Shown: one piece after another, positions 24,818-34,082 of the stretch
Numbering within the stretch: position 1 is the first letter of the stretch
Layout: each line of letters opens with the position of its first letter
NCBI GenBank assembly: GCA_002407045.1
Contig: DHKB01000048.1
Span: forward strand, 24,937 to 88,936
Reading direction: 5' to 3'
Origin: Candidatus Bruticola papionis
GTDB lineage: Bacteria; Vulcanimicrobiota; Xenobia; Xenobiales; Xenobiaceae
Length of the DNA stretch: 64,000 bases
The notes under the pieces: generated by a model
Told to the model about the DNA's origin: nothing
What the model saw: the letters and a program-made list of their open reading frames with translations, nothing else
The model's database searches: none
Position numbers and translations under genes: made by a program

Positions 24818-27256
24818 ATGTTAGAAAGAAACAAGAAAGGCATAGTTCTAGTGACGACCATGCTTACTGTCGTCCTAGTAATGATGCTTTTAAGTTCAGT
24901 AGTTTATTCTAACCTAGGCAGCTTTCGCCTAACAACGAATTTTTACGATAAAGAAAATGCCCTTATGGCTGCCCAATCTGGCGCCCAATACGCTATAACT
25001 CGCCTACAAAGCGATATTCTCTGGAAAGCCAATCCTTCTACTCCATACACTTTTAAGACAAACGACTTCGAAGTCAAAGAAGAAGATGGCAACGTTTGGG
25101 GTATTTTATCCAGTGCTAATGGAAAAAAATCGGTCTTTTGCATAAAGTTTAATTGCGAAGATGGCCCTGGAGGCTTCGATAATATGAACGACAGTTCTAA
25201 AAAGATCGAATCTCCTTATATTTCCACTAACAATCTTTTCAGCAGCGTTCCTTGTATGGCTTATTCAGCCGATAAAAACGGATCTATCCAAGGCAAAACG
25301 GTCAACGAAAATGGCAAAGAAGTTTTTAAGCCCAATGCCGACGCCAAGCAAGTTACTATTCCTAAAGCCACTTGCAATTTAATAGTGGAAGGATTTAGTG
25401 GACCAGCTGTGCGTGAGGCCAGCTTATCTGAGCCTATCGACCCGAAATCTTCCTGTGCACGACAAATTGTAGAAATTTACGTTTCTATAGATCCCAGTTC
25501 CTTAAATGTAGATTCAGCTATTAGCGCTTCAGGAAATATCGACGTTAAAACCGGCACCTTCAGATTAAGTAGTGGCGAAGGAAGCCAAGCTCCCAACATA
25601 CGCTCTTTAGGCCATATTGCCTTAACAGGTCAAGTAAGCGCCGGAAACGGTACTGTTTACTTTAACGACGGCTTTACAGTAAATGGAGCCACAGAAACAG
25701 ATATAAAACACGAAAAAAGCACTTCCGGAGAGAATTTCGCTAAAATTACTTGGGCTGACGTACCTAAAGCCACTAAAAGTGATACAAATTTACCCTCCGG
25801 AACTTACGTATGGGAAAAGAATCCCACAACCCAAGACATTGAGTTGCGCCATTATCCCACTATCATTTTTTATAATGGCAAACCGCTCCCCGACACCGGT
25901 TACCAAACTGTAAGTACAGGCAAATTTAAAGGCATGACCGTAGACAGTAAAAACTTAACGATCATGTTCGACCAAAATATGTATGTGCCAGGTGATTTGC
26001 TCATTCGTTCCAATATAAATGAATATGGCACCAGACCAATAGTTGGTTTCGTCAATAAAAACAAAGGCGACAACGGCACAACTATTTTAACAAGTAAAGG
26101 AAACATCACTATTTCCGGCGCAACTATGGGCAATGGAGCCATTACTTCCGAAGGCAATATCACCATGCAAGGCCCCAGCCTTTTGGAATCAGATCCTGGT
26201 GTAGGTGTTTCTATTTATTCTAAGGGAAACGTTACTATAGAACCAATCTATAATACTAGTGCCAGTATAGAAAATATAATACCCACTAACCATCCCGAGG
26301 GTAGCGGCCCTTACGATAATGTAGAAGTCGATCCCACTACCGGTGCAACTAGTGAAAAAACCCCATCTTCTCCTTCTAATTCCGATGATGATGACGACGA
26401 TGATGATGATGATGAAATTATTATGAACGTTGATCCAGAATATGACAGAGCTTATTCTATGGGTTATGCAAGTTACGCAGACAATTATAGCAGCCAATAT
26501 GGCAATTCACAATGTGGAAAATGCCAAGAAAACGGAGGTCGTGCCTATTGTAAAACTAAGGGCGTCTTTGACTTAACCAACAACGAAGGTTCTAGGATAT
26601 TTAATGATTTGTATAAAGCTGGGTTTTACAAGCAAAATTTTAAGCAGTTTACAAATCTAAAAACTTTCAATCCCGGCTGTGATTGTCTTAATCACCAAAG
26701 TGACAGAACTGAGCATTGCTCTGGATGTAAATTCATTGATGCAGCCAAGCAAATTTATAAGCAAGGTCAGAAGGATGGTAAAAAGCATCGTAAGCATGAC
26801 GACGACGATGATGACGACAACAATTCTAAGCCCTCTAAATCCGACGATAGCAAAGGCATGGCTTCAATTGACGATCCTGGGCTTAGTGATAAACTGATAG
26901 ATGGCTCAAAACAAACGGACAATTATGAAAACTATAAGCGCGAACAATTAGACACTTTAATTGAGCGTTATGGCAATATCAAATACTCCGACCAAGAGAT
27001 TGCTGGCGTTGTTTATGCTTGGAAGAATATCAATGTCAACATTGGCTCTGAGAGCCGTTTGAGTTTAACTGGTGCTATGGTAGCTTATGGACGCGAACCC
27101 AACAAAGATCAAAATGCTAGCAAAACTACCGATACTGGCAATATCAATTACAATGCCAAAAGTGTCGATTTGACTTTTGATCCTAACTATCTAAATAAAT
27201 TACTCAACGCTTCAGCTCAAAGAAAGTTGCAAATAAAAATGTTTGCCAACTATTAA
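24818..27256 (+). CDS. PilX-like giant pilin-related protein, paralogue 3 of 4, with poly-Asp and Cys clusters
   Basis: An 812-residue paralogue. It starts with the same hydrophobic helix (GIVLVTTMLTVVLVMMLLSS), then FYDKENALMAAQSGAQYA, which pairs it with gene 4. The GGAGAGAG site before ATG 24818 is better than a TTG start at 24773. The variable region between the conserved islands holds a run of ten Asp residues (encoded near 26384-26413), a second run of seven Asp (near 26800), and a Cys-rich stretch with CGKC, CDC and CSGC motifs. The two acidic runs suggest divalent-cation binding and the cysteines suggest metal or disulfide links, both inference. The C-terminal beta-like segment and the KMFANY ending match gene 4. 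Confidence 0.84.
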   Translation: MLERNKKGIVLVTTMLTVVLVMMLLSSVVYSNLGSFRLTTNFYDKENALMAAQSGAQYAITRLQSDILWKANPSTPYTFKTNDFEVKEEDGNVWGILSSANGKKSVFCIKFNCEDGPGGFDNMNDSSKKIESPYISTNNLFSSVPCMAYSADKNGSIQGKTVNENGKEVFKPNADAKQVTIPKATCNLIVEGFSGPAVREASLSEPIDPKSSCARQIVEIYVSIDPSSLNVDSAISASGNIDVKTGTFRLSSGEGSQAPNIRSLGHIALTGQVSAGNGTVYFNDGFTVNGATETDIKHEKSTSGENFAKITWADVPKATKSDTNLPSGTYVWEKNPTTQDIELRHYPTIIFYNGKPLPDTGYQTVSTGKFKGMTVDSKNLTIMFDQNMYVPGDLLIRSNINEYGTRPIVGFVNKNKGDNGTTILTSKGNITISGATMGNGAITSEGNITMQGPSLLESDPGVGVSIYSKGNVTIEPIYNTSASIENIIPTNHPEGSGPYDNVEVDPTTGATSEKTPSSPSNSDDDDDDDDDDEIIMNVDPEYDRAYSMGYASYADNYSSQYGNSQCGKCQENGGRAYCKTKGVFDLTNNEGSRIFNDLYKAGFYKQNFKQFTNLKTFNPGCDCLNHQSDRTEHCSGCKFIDAAKQIYKQGQKDGKKHRKHDDDDDDDNNSKPSKSDDSKGMASIDDPGLSDKLIDGSKQTDNYENYKREQLDTLIERYGNIKYSDQEIAGVVYAWKNINVNIGSESRLSLTGAMVAYGREPNKDQNASKTTDTGNINYNAKSVDLTFDPNYLNKLLNASAQRKLQIKMFANY

Positions 27257-27278
27257 AATACAACACAAGCTCGAACGA

Positions 27279-27311
27279 GGCCGCCGTTTTTCGCAAACGG
27301 CGGCCTTTTTT
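27279..27311 (+). terminator. Rho-independent terminator after pilin-like gene 3
   Basis: GGCCGCCGTTT (27279-27289) pairs with AAACGGCGGCC (27295-27305) and is followed by TTTTTT. This is a classic strong terminator. Confidence 0.9.
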
Positions 27312-27442
27312 ATTATTTTTTAATGATTTTGTGTAGGAACTTTTAGCTGCAACTAAAAAGGCGCTCTTTAGAATATTTTCTTATTTATTCGGAGTTTTCG
27401 CCATTTTATAGTTTTTTTAGTTTCCTCAGGAGAAAGTAGATC

Positions 27443-29815
27443 ATGGTCAGCAAACAAAGGAAAGGTATAGTGCTGATAACGACTATGCTCACAGTCGTTT
27501 TGGTTATTATGCTCTTAAGTTCGGTTGTATATTCCAATCTTGGCAGTTTAAGGCTTACTACCAATTTCTACGACAAAGAAACTGCCCTCATGGCTGCTCA
27601 GTCCGGCGCCCAATATGCTATCACCCGTCTACAAAACAATATTCTTTGGAAAGCTGATCCTACAACTGCTTACAAGCTGAAGACCAACAATTTTGAAGTA
27701 AAAGAAGAAGACGGCAATGTTTGGGGCATCTTAACCAGCACCAATGGCAAAAAATCTGTTTTCCGCATTAAATTTAATTGCGAAGACGGAGACGGTGGCT
27801 TGGACGGCATGAGAAATAGCGACCAAAAGATTGAGTCTCCTTATATTTCCACCAACAATTTGAGCAATAGTGTTCCTTGTTTAGCTTACCCAGCCGATAA
27901 AAATGGTGTAGTTAGGGGTAAAAACGTCAACAACGGGACAAAGACAGTATTCAAGCCAGATACGGGTGTAAATGCTATTACAGTGCCCAAGGCTACTTGC
28001 AATTTAATAGTAGAAGGTTTCAGCGGCCCAGCTGTGCGCCAAGCCACTTTAGACAAACCTTTCAACTCAACTTCTGGGTACGCCAGTCAAGTAGTCGAAC
28101 TTTATATATCTATAGATCCTAACTCTTTAAAATCAGACGCTGTAGTTAGTGCTGCAGGCAATATTACTGCCGATGTAAATCAATTTGCTTTGCGCACTTC
28201 CGAAGGCAGCGGCGCTCCCAATATGCGTTCTTTGGGCAATATCGACTTAAATATAAGTCAAGGTTTAGGTATAAGCAACGATACTACAGTTTATTATGGC
28301 GACTATTTCAATGTAAACGGCAGCCATAACGACCAAATAAAATCCCAGCAAAGCGATTCTGGTAAAAACTTCACAGCCATCACTTGGAATGACGTCCCCA
28401 AAGCTTCTGAAAATGATAATCCCATTACTCCAGGTACTTATGTTTGGGTTCGCAATGGCAGCCAGAACGAATTGCGCCACTATGCCAACAAAATCTACTA
28501 CTACGGCACCACACTTCCAGATTCTGGCTATGAAGTCATGAATAAAGGTAATAACAAGTTTTCTGTTAACAACGAAAACTTGACTATCATGTTTGATAAA
28601 AATACTTATGTAGGCGGCGATATACTTATTCGTTCTGACATAAATGAGTATGGTACGCGCCCTATCGTAGGTTTTGCCAATGAAAAGAAAGGCGACAACA
28701 AAACCACCATTTTGACCAGTACTGGCAATGTTATGATCTCCGGCGCTACTATTGGCAACGGTGCTATTACAGCTGCTGGCAATATAAATATACAAGGGCC
28801 CAGCATTTTGGAATCGGATCCCGGAGTAGGCGTCTCTATCTATGCCAAAGGCGACGTCAATTTGGAAACAATCTATAATACTACCGCCCATATGGAAGAA
28901 GTGCTGCCTACCGAAAATAAGGATACCCAAAAGCCTTACGATAACATAACCGTAGATCCCACTACCGGCTTAGTTGAAGAAAAAGAGACTATAACCCAAG
29001 TCCCTACCGGAAGCGAACTTGAAGATGCCACTCTCAGTGCCGCCAACGAAACCAGCGTCAATCTCCGAAATTCTTGTGATTTGTGCCGGAATGCCCATAG
29101 GATTTATTGTTGCAGTGGTTCGGATAAAAGCCAATGGGGCTTTGTCAATACGCCAGAAGCCATTGAATATTTACGCAATGTTTATGTCAAAGGTTTTAAT
29201 GATACTGATCATAATAACGACGCCTTAAAGTATTACAAGCAGGTAGACACCAATGTTACTTTGTGCGGTTGTTTGTTCCATGACGGCGAAGAAATTAGGC
29301 CTCGTCCCCAAGAGCACAAAGACAGTTGTGAGTATTATAAAGACGTAAAGAAAATCTATAAACAAGCTCAAAAAGACGCTAAAAACAAGAAGAACTCCAC
29401 CGATGAAGACAACGATATGACTACTGTTAAAGATCCAGACCTTAGCGACAAATTAGTAGCTTCCGACCAACAAACTACCAACTACGAAAACTATAAAAGA
29501 GATCAACTTACTGAGCTGATAGGCCGCTATAATGGCATAAATTATTCAGACCAAGAAATTGCTGGTGTTATTTATGCTTGCGGTAATATCAATGTCAATA
29601 TTGGCAAAGATAGTCGCTTAAATTTGACCGGTTCTATGGTAGCTTATGGTAAAGATCCGCAAAAAGATGGTGAAGCTACAAAATCCAATGGCAAAGGCAA
29701 CATTTACTATAAAGCTAAAAGTGTAGAAATGACCTTCGATCCCAACTACATCAATAAACTCTTAGAGGTAGCTGCTCAGCGCAAAGTTAAAATCAAGATG
29801 TTTGCCAACTACTAG
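27443..29815 (+). CDS. PilX-like giant pilin-related protein, paralogue 4 of 4, with Cys clusters
   Basis: A 790-residue paralogue closest to gene 3: the same hydrophobic N-terminal helix, FYDKETALMAAQSGAQYA, the island QGPSILESDPGVGVS, a C-terminal SDQEIAGVIYACGNI/LTGSMVAYG segment, and the ending KMFANY. AGGAGA precedes ATG 27443. The variable region contains CDLCRNAHRIYCC and a later CGC...C group, aligned in position with the Cys-rich insert of gene 3 but without the long Asp runs. Within the C-terminal segment a Cys replaces the Trp seen in the other three (YACGN versus YAWGN or YAWKN). It sits between two terminators and so is probably transcribed on its own. No pilus assembly gene (pilB, pilC, pilQ) is in the window. 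Confidence 0.84.
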   Translation: MVSKQRKGIVLITTMLTVVLVIMLLSSVVYSNLGSLRLTTNFYDKETALMAAQSGAQYAITRLQNNILWKADPTTAYKLKTNNFEVKEEDGNVWGILTSTNGKKSVFRIKFNCEDGDGGLDGMRNSDQKIESPYISTNNLSNSVPCLAYPADKNGVVRGKNVNNGTKTVFKPDTGVNAITVPKATCNLIVEGFSGPAVRQATLDKPFNSTSGYASQVVELYISIDPNSLKSDAVVSAAGNITADVNQFALRTSEGSGAPNMRSLGNIDLNISQGLGISNDTTVYYGDYFNVNGSHNDQIKSQQSDSGKNFTAITWNDVPKASENDNPITPGTYVWVRNGSQNELRHYANKIYYYGTTLPDSGYEVMNKGNNKFSVNNENLTIMFDKNTYVGGDILIRSDINEYGTRPIVGFANEKKGDNKTTILTSTGNVMISGATIGNGAITAAGNINIQGPSILESDPGVGVSIYAKGDVNLETIYNTTAHMEEVLPTENKDTQKPYDNITVDPTTGLVEEKETITQVPTGSELEDATLSAANETSVNLRNSCDLCRNAHRIYCCSGSDKSQWGFVNTPEAIEYLRNVYVKGFNDTDHNNDALKYYKQVDTNVTLCGCLFHDGEEIRPRPQEHKDSCEYYKDVKKIYKQAQKDAKNKKNSTDEDNDMTTVKDPDLSDKLVASDQQTTNYENYKRDQLTELIGRYNGINYSDQEIAGVIYACGNINVNIGKDSRLNLTGSMVAYGKDPQKDGEATKSNGKGNIYYKAKSVEMTFDPNYINKLLEVAAQRKVKIKMFANY

Positions 29816-29840
29816 TTGCTTTGCTCACGGTATTGAAGTA

Positions 29841-29885
29841 AAAGGCCGTCACTTCCTAAAAAGGAATGGCGGCCTTTACTTTTTA
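29841..29885 (+). terminator. Rho-independent terminator after pilin-like gene 4
   Basis: AAAGGCCG (29841-29848) pairs with a CGGCCTTT-type arm ending at 29877; the stem continues inward with one bulged base. A TACTTTTT tract follows. Confidence 0.8.
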
Positions 29886-29910
29886 GCCATAAATTTGCTT
29901 CAATATCGAT

Positions 29911-30750
29911 ATGTGCAATAGAATCCGCATTTTACAAGCTCAAATGAAAACAACTCCCCTACCCGACGAAGCTATTGCCGAAGTGCAAGAAATTTGTCAC
30001 CAAGCTCAAAGCCAAAGAGTCAATCTTGTATCTTTACCAGAGATGTTTTGCTGTCCTTATAAAACCGAAAGCTTCCCTCTTTATGCTGAACCGGAAGGAG
30101 GACAAATTTTTTCGGCTTGCGCTACCATAGCTAAAAAATACAAGTTATATTTGGCTGCCGGTTCTATGGCAGAACGAGACGGGCAAGGCCATATTTACAA
30201 CACAGCTTATGTTTTTAATCCCCAAGGCGAGCTGGTTGCCAAACATAGAAAAATTCATCTTTTCGACATAGATATAAAAAATGGACAAACTTTCAAAGAA
30301 TCTAATACTTTAAGTCCTGGACAAAATATAACCGTATTTCCAACTGAATTTGGCCCCATTGGCCTATGCATTTGTTACGATTTTCGTTTTCCTGAATTGG
30401 GTCGCTTGATGGCTTTGCAAGGAGCACAAATTGTATTAGTGCCAGCCGCTTTCAATTTAACTACAGGCCCTTTACATTGGGAGCTCACCTTTAGAAGTCA
30501 AGCTGTCTTTAACCAATTTTTTGCTTTAGGTACAGCTCCAGCTCGAGACCTTTCAGCTTCATACCACTCCTGGGGACACACTATTGCCGTAGACCCTTGG
30601 GGACAAATTTTAGCAGAATTAAATGAAAAAGAAGGTCAACAGATAGTCGACTTAGACTTAAATCGAGTAAAAGAAGTACGCCAGCAACTTCCCTTATTAC
30701 AGCATAGGCGCACCGATCTCTACTCCCTGACGCTCAATAAGCTAAATTAA
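29911..30750 (+). CDS. Carbon-nitrogen hydrolase, omega-amidase (Nit2)-like
   Basis: A 279-residue nitrilase-superfamily enzyme with the Glu-Lys-Cys triad: E44 in LPEMF, K114 in HRKIHLF and C155 in CICYDFRFPE. The FDIDI segment after the lysine and the RFPELGR motif fit omega-amidases, which hydrolyse alpha-ketoglutaramate or alpha-ketosuccinamate to the 2-oxo acid and ammonia; deaminated-glutathione amidase is the main alternative. Length is normal. ATG 29911 lacks a clear Shine-Dalgarno sequence, but the first beta-strand (IRILQAQM) follows at once, so the start must be here or very near. It stands alone after the pilin-like block. The following intergenic stretch of about 220 bases shows nothing recognisable. 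Confidence 0.91.
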   Translation: MCNRIRILQAQMKTTPLPDEAIAEVQEICHQAQSQRVNLVSLPEMFCCPYKTESFPLYAEPEGGQIFSACATIAKKYKLYLAAGSMAERDGQGHIYNTAYVFNPQGELVAKHRKIHLFDIDIKNGQTFKESNTLSPGQNITVFPTEFGPIGLCICYDFRFPELGRLMALQGAQIVLVPAAFNLTTGPLHWELTFRSQAVFNQFFALGTAPARDLSASYHSWGHTIAVDPWGQILAELNEKEGQQIVDLDLNRVKEVRQQLPLLQHRRTDLYSLTLNKLN

Positions 30751-30968
30751 ATGCCTGCACTGATTGCTAAATTATGGCGTATCCCTTATTTTGCATAGCT
30801 TACTAAGCCTCAGGCCTCTTTAAGACAGACTTGTGGGGCAGGTTTGCAGCTTGAGAAGTGCGAATTTTTTTCACTTTCACGCGGAGTGTTGCAAAATAGG
30901 TTAAGCTAGCAAAAGAAACTATTAGATAGGACTCTGCAAAAGATCATATACGCAGAGAGGTGGCTCTA

Positions 30969-32570
30969 TTGTCCGAAGAAAAATCAACAAATGCGGCAAC
31001 TTCCTCCGCCGACTTGGCTAAGCCGTCAGCGGAAACGGAAAGCGCAACAGCAAAAACCGAAGTAAAAAATTCTCAACAGCCCAAAGGTTTATATTGGCTC
31101 TTCGGTGCCGAAGCTTGGGAGCGTTTCAGCTATTATGGCATGCGCGCCATTTTGGTATTGTACTTGGTTAGTCAGTTGCAATATGACCGCAAAGACGCCT
31201 TAGCTCTCTATGGCATCTATACAGGTTTGGTTTACCTAACTCCCCTTATCGGAGGCTATCTTTCCGACCGCTTCTTGGGAGCTCGCAAAGCCGTAATTAT
31301 CGGCGGTTGCACTATGGCCATAGGTGAGTTATTGCTCTCTCACCCTACATTTCTTTATCCTGCTCTCACCCTTTTAATTTTAGGTAACGGCTTCTTTAAA
31401 CCGAATATTTCTAATATTGTTGGCGGTCTCTACGAAGAAAACGATCCTCGTCGAGACGGTGGTTTCACCATATTTTATATGGGCATCAATTTGGGTGCCT
31501 TCTTCTCACCACTCATTTGCGGAAGTTTAGGCCAAACGTTCGGCTGGTCTTGGGGCTTTATAGCCGCTGGTATCGGTATGATCATTGGCCAGATTATTTT
31601 CAACTTAGGCCAAAGCCGCTTTAACGGCGCTGGCATGCCTCCTGAATTCAAAGGTCCCATCGAAGACGCTCACCTTCACACCAAAGACTACTTTGAAGTG
31701 GTTTACTGGATTCTCGGCATTGTCGGCATTACGGCTGCTGCTTGCGCTCTCTGGTCTTTCACCAAAACAGAATCTTTCAGCCTCACCTCTTCTCCCTTGC
31801 CCGTAGCTGTTGGTATTGGCATTTTAGTGACTGTAGGAATTAGCTACCTCTTCACCCATAAGCATGCTGACGACTCTAAAGAGCAAAAAGAAGACGAAAA
31901 AGATTCCAAGCTTACCATAGAAGAGATACACAGATTGTGCGTAATCGTCATTATCACCATGTTTGTGGCCTTCTTCTGGTTAGGATTCGAGCAAGCTGGC
32001 GGTACGCTTACTTTATTCGCTGAAGAACAAACTCAACGAGTAGTCAATTGCTTAGGCAAAGTCTTCACCATCCCCGCTTCTTGGTTCCAATCTATCAACC
32101 CCTTCATTATTTGCACCTTCGCCCCGCTCTTCTCTATGATGTGGTACAAGTGGGACAACTCTAAATATGCAATTTCCATACCGGCCAAGATCGGTTTGGG
32201 TATGATCATTTTGGGTTTGGGCTTTATCGTAATGTTTATGGGCAGCAGCTTGGCTGCAGACGGCACAAAAGTAAGCCCCATGTGGCTGGTCAGTGTTTAC
32301 TTCTTGCACACCATGGGTGAACTTTGCCTCTCTCCAGTGGGCTTATCTATGGTTTCTAAGCTGTCTCCTCATCGTTTAATGTCCATTATGATGGGCTTCT
32401 GGTTCCTCTCTTCAGCTGCCGCCAACTACTTCGCCGGCATTTTAGAAGCAACCTTACATGCCTATCAAATTAACATGTGGTTCTTCCTGATTTGCTCTTC
32501 TATCGGCTCCGGTATTTTGGTGCTGATGTTGACTCCTCTGTTGAAGAAATGGATGCATGGTAAAGTTTAG
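30969..32570 (+). CDS. POT/PTR family proton-dependent oligopeptide transporter
   Basis: A 533-residue transporter of the POT (PepT/DtpT) family that imports di- and tripeptides with protons. The family signature AEAWERFSYYGMRAIL lies at the start of the first helix and the second motif FTIFYMGINLGAFFSPL is intact. About 12-14 hydrophobic segments can be counted, with a charged loop of about 35 residues (Lys/Glu/Asp) in the middle as in DtpT. I chose TTG 30969, eight bases after AGAGAGG; GTG 30960 would sit inside that site. The first 40 residues are Ser/Ala/Thr-rich and cytoplasmic. It would suit an organism that also exports several peptidases, but no peptidase gene is adjacent. Confidence 0.93.
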   Translation: MSEEKSTNAATSSADLAKPSAETESATAKTEVKNSQQPKGLYWLFGAEAWERFSYYGMRAILVLYLVSQLQYDRKDALALYGIYTGLVYLTPLIGGYLSDRFLGARKAVIIGGCTMAIGELLLSHPTFLYPALTLLILGNGFFKPNISNIVGGLYEENDPRRDGGFTIFYMGINLGAFFSPLICGSLGQTFGWSWGFIAAGIGMIIGQIIFNLGQSRFNGAGMPPEFKGPIEDAHLHTKDYFEVVYWILGIVGITAAACALWSFTKTESFSLTSSPLPVAVGIGILVTVGISYLFTHKHADDSKEQKEDEKDSKLTIEEIHRLCVIVIITMFVAFFWLGFEQAGGTLTLFAEEQTQRVVNCLGKVFTIPASWFQSINPFIICTFAPLFSMMWYKWDNSKYAISIPAKIGLGMIILGLGFIVMFMGSSLAADGTKVSPMWLVSVYFLHTMGELCLSPVGLSMVSKLSPHRLMSIMMGFWFLSSAAANYFAGILEATLHAYQINMWFFLICSSIGSGILVLMLTPLLKKWMHGKV

Positions 32571-32587
32571 TCAAACTATAAGCTACT

Positions 32588-32625
32588 AAAAAAATGGACT
32601 TTCAATTGTGAAAGTCCATTTTTTT
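32588..32625. terminator. Bidirectional terminator between convergent transporter genes
   Basis: A perfect 17-bp stem (32588-32604 with 32609-32625), a four-base loop, A run on one side and T run on the other. It ends both the POT gene and the minus-strand MFS gene. Confidence 0.92.
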
Positions 32626-32630
32626 ATCTA

Positions 32631-33824
32631 TTAAGCGGCCACATTTACTTTAGCTAAATCGCTATTCTCAATGCGTCCAGCCAACCAAGCAAAAAAGGTA
32701 GAAATCACCGCAGCCATTATAAAAACTGCTGAAACAGAATGAGCAATATTACCTAAGCCAACCAAAGGCGAAACTAAACCTCCAACAATAAAACCTAAAG
32801 CTCCAAAGACTGCCGAACCAGCACCAGCTTGGTCACGAACCTCATTCATAGCTAAAGCGGTAGCAGCCGTAAAGGTCATGCCCATAGCAAAACAGAGAGC
32901 TGTTACAATTATTTCATATACAATTAAAGAAGAGCCCCAATTTAAAGCTAAAGCAGCAGCTACAGCACCAAGCAGCATGCCAACGCAACTATAAGAGATA
33001 CATTTTTCCTGTTTTTCAAATTTGGCCGATACAGCGGCTCCCACAGCAATAGCAATAGAGTTAATAGCAAAATATAAGCTAAAAACAAAAGCGCTTTTGT
33101 GGTGCAAATTTTGAATTAAAAATGGTGAGGAAGCAATATTACCAAAAAGTATGCCTTGGGCAGCGGCCATTTGCAAAACATAACTTATAAAACGTTTTTT
33201 TCTGATAACTGCCCCAAACATCTTCAAAATAGACGCCCATTCTTCCTGAGAGCGCCTACTTTCTTCGAGAGTTTCTTTATAGCATAAGCACATAAAACCT
33301 ATAATTAAACCAAGTGCTAATAAAATAGTAAAAATACCACGCCAACCGATATAGTCACAAAAAACTCCACCTATAATAGGAGCAGCAACAGGAGCTATAC
33401 CATTGATAGCTCCCACAATAGCCAAAGCCTTGGCCAACTCACAACCGGAGAATTTATCAGCAGCAATAGAGCGAGCAATAACAATGCCACCAGCACCAGC
33501 AACACCTTGTAAAAAGCGCATTCCCAAAAAGAATTCAATATTGGGGGAAAAGATACAAGCCAACGTTGAAGCAACAAATATGGCCATGGAAATAAGTAAA
33601 GGGTGACGGCGGCCAATTTTATCGCTTAAAGGGCCAAAGCCAAGTTGCCCAAGAGCTAGACCCAACATAGAGAAAGTCAATCCCAGCTGAACTTGGGACA
33701 TGCTAGTGGAAAAATATTCAGTCATAGAGGGCAAAGTGGGCAAGTACATATCGGTAACAAAAGGCCCAAAGGCAGTCAAGACGCCCATAAATAAAAGCAA
33801 AAAGGCTCTGGAATTATCTTTCAT
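32631..33824 (-). CDS. Bcr/CflA-type drug:H+ antiporter (MFS)
   Basis: A 397-residue major facilitator protein with about 12 hydrophobic helices. The N-terminal motif FGPFVTDMYLPTLPSM and the loop 2-3 motif GPLSDKIGRRHPLL are hallmarks of the Bcr/CflA group (bicyclomycin, sulfonamide and chloramphenicol efflux). GAGG six bases before the ATG at 33824 fixes the start; a longer frame back to 33866 has no such site. The stop codon lies within six bases of the shared convergent terminator. It is a single gene without an adjacent regulator, so the substrate cannot be stated. Confidence 0.92.
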   Translation of the reverse strand: MKDNSRAFLLLFMGVLTAFGPFVTDMYLPTLPSMTEYFSTSMSQVQLGLTFSMLGLALGQLGFGPLSDKIGRRHPLLISMAIFVASTLACIFSPNIEFFLGMRFLQGVAGAGGIVIARSIAADKFSGCELAKALAIVGAINGIAPVAAPIIGGVFCDYIGWRGIFTILLALGLIIGFMCLCYKETLEESRRSQEEWASILKMFGAVIRKKRFISYVLQMAAAQGILFGNIASSPFLIQNLHHKSAFVFSLYFAINSIAIAVGAAVSAKFEKQEKCISYSCVGMLLGAVAAALALNWGSSLIVYEIIVTALCFAMGMTFTAATALAMNEVRDQAGAGSAVFGALGFIVGGLVSPLVGLGNIAHSVSAVFIMAAVISTFFAWLAGRIENSDLAKVNVAA

Positions 33825-33989
33825 GAAAAACCTCAAATACACAAAAAAAGCAAAACCACAAGGCAAAAACCAGCTTGATCTTACGCCTAATAATTTTGCT
33901 ACACATCTGAAAAAAATTGTATAAAAAACTAAACGAACCCCATATTACCCTAATTTAAGTTTAATTCCTCCTCTACTCAAGTTAAAAAA

Positions 33990-34040
33990 AACTTCTAAAA
34001 AAAACAAGTAGCGGACAGCTACTAAAGAGCTGCCCGCCAC
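33990..34040 (-). terminator. Rho-independent terminator of htpG
   Basis: On the minus strand, a 13-bp stem (34040-34028 with 34020-34008, two G-U pairs) is followed by TTGTTTTTTTTAG. It lies about 40 bases after the htpG stop. Confidence 0.85.
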
Positions 34041-34082
34041 TCATATATTAGATTAAATTAAGCAAAACAAAATCTTTTAACT

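Noticed and set aside
28265..28930. Minus-strand open frame of 221 codons inside pilin-like gene 4
   Set aside because: It is fully antisense to a clear gene, has no ribosome-binding site, and similar antisense frames appear over the other paralogues because of shared codon bias.
30751..30968. Riboswitch before the POT transporter gene
   Set aside because: No recognisable aptamer core or strong terminator stem was found in this stretch.
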